Notes under the pieces: model-generated
Databases searched by the model: none
Seen by the model: only the letters and a program-made list of their open reading frames with translations
What the model was told of the DNA's origin: nothing
Translations under genes and position numbers: made by a program
Part shown: positions 37,501-49,500 of the stretch, one piece after another
How positions within the stretch are numbered: the stretch's first letter is position 1
Layout of the letters: each line of letters opens with the position of its first letter
Assembly (NCBI RefSeq): GCF_051020985.1
Contig: NC_135003.1
Span: 7,061,501 to 7,125,500, forward strand
Source of the DNA: Nomia melanderi
Lineage: Eukaryota; Arthropoda; Insecta; Hymenoptera; Halictidae
Length of the DNA stretch: 64,000 nt
Reading direction: 5' to 3'

Positions 37501-40500
37501 ATATAACTAAAGAGTTAAGCGTTATCGGACATATATGTACACACATGTACTTTTCTCATCATTTTAATGTGTTGAATCGATCCTACGAATGTGTTCTATA
37601 TATTTTCTAACGCCCTGTATACGATGAAGCTTTTATAGTGTCAAGTATCTTCTCGACAGTGTCATTCGAGGAGATAATTCACTGATTATTGCGCATATCG
37701 GATGTCTATGCATTTCACACCGTGTGTACATCTAACGATTTATGGAATAAACAACGTAATGAAGATAAATGTTTGTGTGACATAGTTATATAAAAATTTC
37801 ATATATGACAGCTAAGACAGAAAAAAATGTTGTGTTACAAATATCTAAAAGAATTTTTTAAATATTCAAATGAAGCTGTTGTATTGTGTATGTTTCAATA
37901 ATGTTATTTAAAGTACAAAATATTGGAATAAGATACAATAATATATAAAATACACTTTAAAAGATTTTGCGAACAGTTCACAGAAGCAACTGTTCACACT
38001 AGAACAATCGAACATTTCATATGATTAATATGTAATCCTTCTAAAACTTGTAATAGTAGATTTTCTTTCGGTTTCCTCGTATAGTAATGATATTATTGAA
38101 GGGAAACTATTTATTTTTCAGATCATTTCAGATATTTAACGCTCTCAAGATATCAATAGTCGCGAAATAAGTAAAATGAAACCCAACATTTTGGCGGGTG
38201 CGGTTGTTCTAGTGTTAACGAGTTAACGTAATTGTGATAAACAAATGTAAAAGTGAGTCAGGGAAAAAAGTCTGTTTGGACAACGTGTATGAAAGAATTA
38301 AGTAGGCCAGTTTTTCAACGGAACTATGTCATGCAGGAACAAGTAAAGTGGACCATTATATATTTATAAACTTGATACATGGAAAAGTGGACTCGTGTAA
38401 AGACTGGCTATCCCTTGGCGTTTCTCTAAGTGAGCGGTATGGGAAAAATTTCAATTTTTCATGAAAGGTACAACAACTACAATAATATCGAGCCACTTTG
38501 CAACTGTTACAAGCGAAATGTATTATTCGCAATAACGTGGTAATATGAACACGTGGGAGTAAAGTCGCCATGCCGCTGGAAAATGCGTTCGTCCTTATTT
38601 CACGAAGCTGAACCAAAAATTACTATTATCCATTTACAGTAAACAATGCAGGATTAATAATCGGAAGAAAGCAATGTACGTTATTTAAACATATCAAATT
38701 CAATTTAATATAACTTGAAAAATGTTAACTTTCATGTCATCAAACACACTTTCAAGAAAATAAATTACTGTATAAATAAATGTATCCTAAAAACAGCTAA
38801 TTTATATATTGCTTCTTTTTTTGTGAAAGAAATTACGAAATTTATGTTTCCCAGTGAAACTATCTATTCACACTTGTTTTAATCAGGTTTCTCTGGCAGA
38901 GAATAAAATATATATATCGCAGCAGTCAGGAATAATATTACCTCCAAAGTGCAGAAAGAGTATGTGCAATAATTTCCTCGAAACCGGACTCGTAAAAAAC
39001 ATCTTGAAACATAGTAGTTTTTGCTCCCGCAAAAATCCTACCAAAAATATTTTCGTAAATATCCGGTCTATTTAAATGCATCCGCGATTCTGACGAACAT
39101 CTTCGGTGTAAGCTTCATTTCGAACTGAGAAATAATTTCTAGAACTTTCAAGGAAGGACGCCCAACCCGAAAGTTCTGATTTTCATGAAACTTCGTGGTG
39201 TCCTGAGGGGAGCGTTGGATCAAACAGGAAAGAACCTTTTTCAGCGAAAATATACTCTGTAGAAGTTCAATCAGCTCTTGAATTTTCTACGTCCCGTTGT
39301 ATCTGAGTGTTAACTGCTCGAAGTATCTGGATGTTAAAGCGTCCAGAACTTAAACATTCTGATCGTTTCACATTTTGTAAAGAAAAATATAAAAATAGAT
39401 TTTGCATGCAGAAGTTAAAAATTGTAATAGATCAAGCAGTCTTTTATTCATATTTTTATATTTTCCAGTTTACCGTAGAAAGGAACATTTTTCGTCACCC
39501 AAGATTTACGAAACGAATTATTTGTTCTCTATTTTTCGCGTACAAAAATTTTAACTATCAAATCGCGTTTTCAGTAGATTATCGTTGCTCTGAATGACCC
39601 GACCGCGAGGCTTTTCCAGGGATCCAGCGATTTTTCAAGCTTACCAACAGCTAGATACACGTGCAGAGATTTCTCCGATTTTCAACCAGTGCGATTCAAA
39701 CCTGCAGATTCAACCGCGTATTAATGGTAACGGTTGCAATGACGGGGCACAGTAGATATATAGAATAAAATACAAACAGGATATAAAACTTTTGGAGACT
39801 GATAGAGCATATTAAGTTTAGCCCCTTGCCCTATAATTTCTTTTCCAATTACGTTCAACGAAAATATCTTGTTGTTCATAATTCATTAGAAAAAGAGGAA
39901 AATTCTACACTTATTCTATGTTTACGTTTACTCAGAAGCATTACAATTAATAATAGGAAAATAATATTCAATTCGGACTTGGAAGAATAAAATCATATTT
40001 ATATTCGTTGAATTCTATATGAAATCGTTACCACGAGTCTGACACGATATTGTAGGACAAGGGGTTAAGAAACATTTTAAGCTGTTAGTTGGATGAACAT
40101 TTTTGTTTTGTATTAAGTACTGAAAAAGTCCATGCGGGTTCTTAAATCAAAATTTAAACGCAGAGAACGTTCTTACAAATATTTTTATTTCATTTGATAT
40201 CAACAGCATAAACATAACTTGTATCTAATACTGACGCACAAACTTCCGGTACCTAATATTAATTCGAATATGAAAGCACTATTGTATTTGAAACGCACTA
40301 ATAACCCAAAGCAAGTGGGACTATTGATCTCGCCGCTAATGTACTATAAGAACAATTGATACAACTTTAACTAGCATCCACAAGGAAGTGTGTATACATT
40401 ATGCTATACCACGTTTACACCAAGAACGAACACGTGTAAACGTTAGACATAGTCGAATGTAGTGCACCAGTTGTCGGTACATCAAAGTAAAATATTCGTG

Positions 40501-43500
40501 TTCGACTGCATTCGTGTAATCTTCGCGGAGCAACTAAATATCCGGCGTTTTCGTCGAGTAAATAGTCTGTAGAATCTTCAAGCTAACCTTTAGGTCCCTC
40601 GTTTATAAGGATGAGATATTTGGACGACGTAGTATTGAACACGAATGAAATAAAAGGAATGTTTTGATAAACTGTAACTGAAATTCGTTTGTTAGATGAA
40701 ACGTTTCTGCTTGTTCTATTTTAGACGATGGCCATATTATTTTCCAATAGACAATAGCCACATTACTTTTCAACAATCGAAGTATTGCGTAATTCTCTGA
40801 CAGTGGTGATGAGTCTATTTTGATCCTCGTTCTCAAGAGATCCGCATTAGACTTGATCTTAGATACAATAACCTACTGTAACCCACATAATCTAAATAAC
40901 TAACGAGGTAACCAGATTTAGCTGTTAAGTGTGGGTTGTAAGTACAAAGCTACAGTCATCCAGAGCCACAAGTGATCCAGTAAACAATACGTTTAAACGT
41001 TTGCACAAAGCGGATAAATTTACTCAATGACTAATTGGAAATGATTAAAAAGTATTAAAAAGCAGGTTAATTAATTTCAATAATTCATGCGCTTTCAACA
41101 TTATGACACGACATTACCTTTTAATTTCACATGATTGTTGCAGTTTAATTAATTTAATAATTACACGGTACAACACGGCTTTCATGCAAACGTTTCCTTA
41201 ATTATCATTGACACGAATGCACTTTGATAATATCTGTATAATCAACAACTGATTTTTGTCAGAGCGAATTACATTTAATAAATTTATTATGCACGCGTAC
41301 TTCAGTATTAGTTATGTACTGCACTGTTTGCAATTTATTATGATTAACCCACTCTCTGCAGTACTAACAGCGTTAGCTATTGGTTACTGGGATTTGCTAT
41401 AGATTACAAGCTTTCTAAAGGAATCTAAATTATGATGCGGGTTCGACGTAGTTGTGATGACATGAATAAATTTGGTTCTATAAATCTCTATCAGTTAAGA
41501 ACTAAAAAGATTTTTGTATCTACAAAAAAATGTTTCTTCATTCACTAATGTTGAATCGCGTCAAAGTTTAATGTTGTACTATATATAATTTAAAATTTGA
41601 TGATATTCTAATGATAATAAATATGGTAATAATCCATAAGTTTTACGTTGAAAAATTAAATTTTCAACATCGAGGTTCTAAACGATACGAAGAGAAAATA
41701 AATGACAGGCACAAGGTTTACACCGACCTAGTTACAAATGCTAATTAACACCCTGAACACCGTACGATTTCATAGAGCAAAATACACAAAATGGAAAGAA
41801 TAAAATATTAGATCATTTGATTGAATTGCATTATTATTATTGCACGTTTACCTAGCTGAATGTCACCGAATTAGATAGCATTATTTAGAATATAGAAATT
41901 TTTGCAAATAATCATCGTTTAACTGAGTGGGCTATGGAAATTCGATTTGGTTGGGGGTCACCGATGATTCTCATGTCATTCAACGTATCAAAAGCGTCGA
42001 CTTTTCGAGGGTTCTGCATGGCGCCTCACACGCACGAGTTTAATAAAACATGCAGTTTACTTAACCCGAGAGACAGTGCGACCCTCGAAGCGTTTGCATA
42101 GAAGAACCGTTCTATTTATCAAGACACGCGTCAGCGATTTTCGGGGTCTTTGTTAGCACAGTGCATCCTCCGGCGAAGTGTGACTGCCGACCAGCAAGAA
42201 GTTCGATTAACACTGTGTTTCCTTGGTTACACTGAAACTCCTTTTCGTCGCGTTTCAACTACAGGAAATCCCGGTGAAATTTCGTCGAAACCACGCGCAC
42301 GTAAATTAGCCGCAACGAAATTTTACACAACAATTACCTGACGGTGCATTAAAGCCTCGCGTATACAAAGTAATGGCGACCCGCAAATTTTCGGATAAAC
42401 GGATTTTCGGGTAATGGAACAATCACTTTCCTAACGCGAAACTTCGTTTATCTAAATAGAAATTAAGGCGGCCAGTGGTTCATTTAAACAGTTGTGAATC
42501 TGAGAAACAGAAAATCGTGAGATTCGAGTTACATGAAGTTGCATGTTATTTCAGATAAAAATTTGTTCTTGTTCAACACTAGATTTATGGACTTTATTGT
42601 ACACTTTATTGTATTGCTCCTAGGAAAACCAGTGTTCATTCGTATAGACTTTGGAAGTTGGAGCTTCAAATACGAAGAATTAATGAAAATTAGCCAGGAT
42701 AAAATTTAATATCCGTCACATCGGCGGGTTTCGTAAATCTAGTGTTAATATCAAGAAAATATAGGCAATTATTATGGCGAGATTGTTGGGTTCATTGGTT
42801 ATTGAAGAATACTAGTGCACACATGAGCATCATACTTTCGGAATAATGGGTTTTTTCTCCATTTCTAAGCGCACTGCTGCACGAACATTTTCCGAAGGCC
42901 TCTCTTTGATGTCGCGCCTCTCAATGCCGGCCATCTCTTTCTTCCTGTGTAGTTCGCACGGCGAAAGAAAGCGCGGACTAAAAATATAAGTTTGCAAATT
43001 ACTCCGTCGCGAACAGCTCTTTTCGTTTTACAGGCGGCTGGCTTCTCATAATCGCGAATGCTTCCCGCTCGTCGGATTTGAATCGTCAACTGTAACTTCT
43101 CTAATAAATCATTCTATCTTTCCGCAGGAATTGTAAAGTCAACTATAATATACGCCTTTTTGCGGCAGCCAATAACAGAACAGCGAGACAAACATAATTT
43201 GGCCGGGATTTAAATATCGTTTGGAAAATGAATTAGCTTTAGAATTATTCAATTGATTCAGTTCTTAGGAAACGAAATTTTCATACTTTTGAATTACAAG
43301 TTGTTTTGTGATGAATGAAGTTTCATTCGAAAGGTTTTTCAAATACGATATGTATTTTATTTTTTATTTATATATATATTTTATTAATTGGATTAGTTGG
43401 AGTGATTCTTCTGTGTTTGTTAATGTCATTTCAAATGATAAGTAAGTAATGTCCTTTGGTATTGTAATTACAAAAAGCTTATTAAACTCTTTCCTGGTCT

Positions 43501-46500
43501 AATGCAGTATTATGTCTTCTTTCAGCAATTTTTAGAAGTTGTATTCGTTAATTTTGAAAGGGTGGAAGGAAAAATACTTACGAAACTGATTAACTTTCTC
43601 AATATTTGTCAACACGCGTAGTTTCAGGTAATAGCAGAAATCCGTACAATGTATAAATGAAGCTCACTGTTCATTGCGTGTGGACGGCTTATGACCTCAA
43701 TGACAATAATCATTACAGTATCCCGCACCTGCTGGATGCACATATTGCTGCTATGATTCTTGCCCTGTGGTTTATGAAACGCCCACGTACAGCGGGTAAG
43801 AATCATGTGCAAAGAGAAAGTAATCTATAAGAACGACAAGGAAAAATGTTTGTACGTAATGCTTATCCGGCATCAAGGAGAATGTTTGCAACCGGAAGAT
43901 TGGTTTTTCCTATCTACGGTGGCTGCAAAGAAATTTGTAATCTCTAAAAAACTTATCGCTCCGCTTCTTCGTGTAATCTTACACGAAAGACAAAGGGAAA
44001 CTCGTCTCACGTGTGCGCTGTCCTCGTTCCAAAGCTAATCGCGAACAAGTTAGTTTAGAACGAATTAATTCGCATCTTAATATGAATATTCAGTTAGAAA
44101 AGATTTCGTTCGAGGAGAAATTGATTCCGTCTGACTCTACGTTTCACGATTGAGTCACTTTAATTCAGCACGAGTCACGGAAAACTTCAGTTTAATCTAG
44201 AATCTAATCTGACGAGAAACGCAGTAATTTCATGGAAATTTAAACAATTTCGGGGTGCAAGTAAAAGCGGAAGAAGGTTCGGTCTAAGTAGGGTGCAGAT
44301 CATTTGTTACTTTGAAAGGCGAGGATGGTTTTCACAAAGTCCAAGATAGAACTTTCATTTCAGGAAGGATTATTCAATTACCTTGAGCACATACTCCGCG
44401 TTTCGTCGCGTCAGTGTGTGTTCGTTTCAAGAGAAGAACGTGTGAAGATAAAGAGTTAATAGACCGTGAGTTCTACTTTAAATCGAAGACCGTAAACTCG
44501 AGAATATTCTGCGTTGTACATCGTCAAGTTCTAGTTCTGGAGACCACAAAGGGAGGAGTCGCATTTAAGCACGCTGAATGAACGTTCTTTTTCAATGTCC
44601 GGTGCCTAGGCATGAAATTGCGCGCTTCACAATGACCATGGAAACAGGGGAGAGAATTCCAAATGAAACGAAACTCACAGTGAAGTTGCATAAAGGAAAA
44701 GAACAAAAGCTTTTATTAAGGACAAAATTGATCAAATTTGTCTCTATGGTAATTACAAAAATCACATATGCCTGTTCTCGTTATTAATTAATACACGTAA
44801 CGAGTATAGAACACTGGAAATATAAAATCACAAAATCATTGAACGAAACATTATGAAGTCTACGAGAACGAGTATTTTTGGAACCAGCACTGATTAATAA
44901 TATCAATGGTTTTTTCATTCTAAATATTCGCAGTCTAAGAAAACGGTTTCAATGTGGCTAATTAATGTAAGAAATAATTAATTAAAATATCTGGCTTCGA
45001 CAGATGTAATTTATTACTTTATGAAGAATGAGGATCACTGTATGATTAATTAATGCATCTTGCTTCCGCACGTATGAATGGGAATAATCAAATGAATGAT
45101 ATACGCATGGTCGTCGATATTATCCAGTAGCCCGGTACGCTAATTACTGAAGTAGAAACAGAGAATGTACTTATTTGATTTCTACAGGAAAGATATCCTT
45201 TGCACGCGAAACTCTGTATTGGTTAGCAAATGACAAGAGTACTCGATGTATACTTTAACATCAGTACGTCAAATCACAAGTGGTTTCGACATCAGAAGTC
45301 AACCAGAAATATCTTCATTTCTTATTTAGTAAGGCATTACTTGAGCTTTCGTACGATTCGTACTGCTACACCTTTGTGAGACCGCCTTTTCCCTGTTAAA
45401 GTGAGCAAGAAACGCTTTCAAAAGAAACTGCTTCTGTTTCATATATTTCTGTGACTACATATTCACTTTTTAATAATTGAACTTTCAATTCGAAGCATCC
45501 GATTGGTGGATTTGTATTTAGTTCTTTATTCCAAGACTTTGAAAGATCTTCTCTTTGTTCAAAGACAGCTCTCAAGGACCCAAGTGAAAGAAACAGAATA
45601 ATATAAACAGAAGAATTCAAATTAAAAAACCTGATCTAATAATAGAAAGGACTTCTTAACACACAGACTCAAAATAGGGAAACTTCGGACCTAGAAAATG
45701 AAACCAAGGGAGTCACATAATTCACAGATCCAAGTCAGATGCTATCTAGTACCAATTACCCAAACTACAAAGCCCTGAGTCCAGAAAATCAACGTCATAA
45801 ACTAAGATATATAAACTTAGAGATCCCAGCTAGAGAATCTCTAGACCGAGAGATCAAAGCCACAAGCCTTCTAAACCTAGGAAGTCTAATACCATATGAT
45901 CCTAGACCTAGAAATCTATAAAAACCAACGATCTAAGGGGTCAGAAAAGTCTCAGTGATTTACGATTCATGTCTCTGCATCCAATAATCCTCTAGTATGA
46001 ATCTGTGGATTTACGGGTCTTCGAATTTCCTCCGGGAATCCGTGGATCTCATTCAAATTTTTACGTATATTCCCATAACTAAAATCCACTTAACAAGAAT
46101 CAAGATTCAAAGGACCTTAAAACGTCATTAACTCTTATCCAACTGTTCGTTCCATTTTTACATATTCATAATTATTATAAACGTACGAAACCTACACTCC
46201 ATGTATAATGGATATTCCAGCAATTTCTGTTATCTTGACACCACCCGCATTTCATAAATTAACCCTTTGTACTCGAGTGGGCGACTCTCAGTCACCATTT
46301 GATTCGATACAGCAAAATTACAACGTTCGATATTTAACATTAAGTTTTGCATAATGCATCAATATGTGAAATATTTAAATAAAATAGCTTCGTTCCGTAG
46401 TTTATTTGTAATTTCTCGATAAGTCAGTTTCAAAAATGCTGCCTATGTCTCATCAAGAAACGTTAGATATTCCTACTGAAAAACTTTCGAGTGCTAACTT

Positions 46501-49500
46501 TTGAGTGAGCGAAATCTGGAATGGAAGTAATCAATACAAACAAAAATGTTGTTTAAGATCTCATCATAATATTCCTAGTGAAAAACTTTTGAGTGAACGA
46601 AATCTTGAATAGGAATAATCGATGCGGCTAAGATCATTGTTTCCTGTTAGATGAGAGAAAATAAAGGCAAGAGTCTTGTCGGCAATGTTACGATACTTAT
46701 GACCCGGGATTCGTTACATTTTTCACGAACGACGATGGAACGTATCGATCACGCGTTGCACGGCTCCAGGTATTACCCGCAGTTCTCCGTGAACTTCTTT
46801 TCAGCTTGTTCTATCGTGGCAGATCGGTCGGTTATTCCGTTCGAACGGTTCAAAGATTGCGATTGATCGGTACCTATTCGAGACACGAATTCATTGGCCT
46901 AAAAACTGCAGTTTCTACATTTTTCTTCGCCACACTCTAAAAACCTAACCGTTTGCGTTGTTAACCTTTGGTGGTCGAATACCGCCGTAATGGTGACTTC
47001 AAGCCTCGATATCTAAAATTGAAAACTGCAGATGAATAATTTAATTATTCAAATATCAAAAGACTGTTTCTTTCTTTTTTAATATTTCAAACTTCGATGC
47101 ATAATTCAATATTTTATAGAAAGAGTTTTTAGAAGATTCAAAAATTCTCATTCGCAGATGGTTAACCTTTCGCGACCCGCATCGCGTTCGTGCTTTTCGA
47201 CACAGAAACTGAAACCGCAACCGCCATTTCAATCAACACCGAAACCGAACGATTTATCATTGTTTCTCTATTTTCATACTACTATGTTTCGTCAGAGATC
47301 GTGTTTATAACAACGGACCGCCTGTTTCTACGTTCTAGTAATTTCTTTTGTAACTTTATTTCCAAGGTAAAGAACTGTTTCATTAAGTAGAGTAGAACAT
47401 AAGTGTAAAGAATGTAAGTATGGTAGGGGTTATAAAAGAAATATGATCCATGCATTGTGTTGCGTTTTATTTAATAATGTATTAAACTGTTTCATATGAA
47501 AAATACTTTCAGACTTTGAAGAACATTTTGTCTAGAAGATATTGAAGTATAGCCAGATATTAGTAGAAAAATACTTCGCGTATGCGCGAGGAATTGCATC
47601 GCATTCCATGAAATCGAATTGAATTACAGATATTTACTCGTGCACCGGTGTATATTCCTATATCGATGAAAGTTTATATCGCTTTATAAAAATGTTATCG
47701 ATAGCATTTTCTTTTACCACTGATTTCAATGTCGTTCGAAACTTTGAATTCCATCTGTTTCGAAAATTCAAGACTCTTACAAAAAATTCTAGTAAACTTT
47801 ACAAAAGATAAATATTTTCAGTAATTCGTGGTTTTATTATGCCAAAGAACATTTTAATTATCTTGAAAAAGTTAAATAAGTAATATTCATATTCCAAATA
47901 TAAATCATGTATCTGGCAAATGTTTAATATTTAATATTTCATATTGTACTTAAACACTTTAAATATTTAAGCAAAAGTTTACTTTTCACTTGGATACAGT
48001 ACGATTAGAATATAGATCATTATTTCACTGACCCATCGACGGAATGTTCGCCACAACTTGACCTTACGTCTTTTTAACGATAAAAAAGAGCGGCTTTTCG
48101 TTTTCTATCGATCTTGAAAATGGCCGCGTTGACCCGAGCGACTCCGTTTCACGTTCAGCTTTACGACGCGCCAAAGGAACCGTGTTTTACGGGTTTTAAA
48201 AAATGTAAACCTAAATGCGACTGCTGCACCACTGTACGTGTCGAGGATACGTCACACATTTGCGGCAAAAGTGTTACAGGAAATTCGAAAATCTTTCGTT
48301 TTCTTTCAAATGCGAACACTGAAAAACGAATTTCTTATATTTGCAACAAATACATTGTTCGAGAACTTAATAGAGTGATAAGTTGACAAAAACCGCAGAT
48401 TAATCAGCAAACCACAAATGTTTATAGATATAGATATTCTTGGATAAAACTCTCAAAATTGAAATCGAGAAAAAATGTCACTTGCTGCGTTGGGATTCTA
48501 TCGAATTCCAAAGAACACAAGAATTTTATTGAACTATTCGAAGTATTTTATATTGTTTTATAGATAATACAACTTTCATAACAAACAAGAGGAAGACATT
48601 TCTGTTTTATTCCAGTCTCTGCGAGTTGTACCATAAAAAAGATGCTAGAAACGACATGAATAAATAGCCCATTAGTGTCGACACTTTATTATCAGGTTCC
48701 CAAAGAATTTTCTTTCGCGCCATTTCACAATTCGATATTCTTCGTTGAGGGAAAACATCTGGTTCGGACAAATATATGGGAAAGAGCCACCTAGACGAAT
48801 AAATTCACTTCCATCTATTTCAACAGCCCTCCGCGCCCTTAAAGAATTCAAGAGAAAGTATTTCTCAGATGCTCGGCGCTATTATCATACTTTAGAAAAG
48901 ATTTGGTGGATATAAGTCAAAAGACGGGCACACAGACGTGAATCGCAGCGGGAATATCAGTTTTCGAAAAGAAAAGTCAGTACATTATTGTTTACGGACA
49001 ATAGCAATTATTATTTGTTAATTAAGTGAAATGAATTCGTAAATCTGGCGAAATAAATGTTCAACGTTTACAACCTAAATAACATTTGAACAAAATGATA
49101 CCCGCCACTGTCGATCTAAGAGTAAAATAGAATTCGCAATTAAGTTGTCATTCTTTCTCCTTTAATTTGTATCTGTCTCGCGAAATTGGAGGAGCGCCCG
49201 CCGCAATTCCAGTTAATGAGTCCTTTGCATTATCGAGCGGTGTACCGAACCAGTTATTCGTTCTCGTTTAGATGATTGAATTCTACAAAATCTATGACGA
49301 TGGATTTATTTTAACTTGGTTTGTATGTCCGTTAAAGTGATACCTGTAAAATGTACTGTGTATTTTATAGAGGTAAGGTAATACGGATACCTATCAAAAT
49401 TTCGAAATCGTTTCTTTCGTTCGACAAGTTTTGGCTCCAAGCAATACAACAACCACAATCATTTCACCTTCATAATTGTCACAATTCAAACCCAACATTA

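Noticed and set aside
41343..41936. Possible larger TTAA element with CCCACTC ends
   Set aside because: Only seven end bases pair and the right TTAA is missing; too weak.
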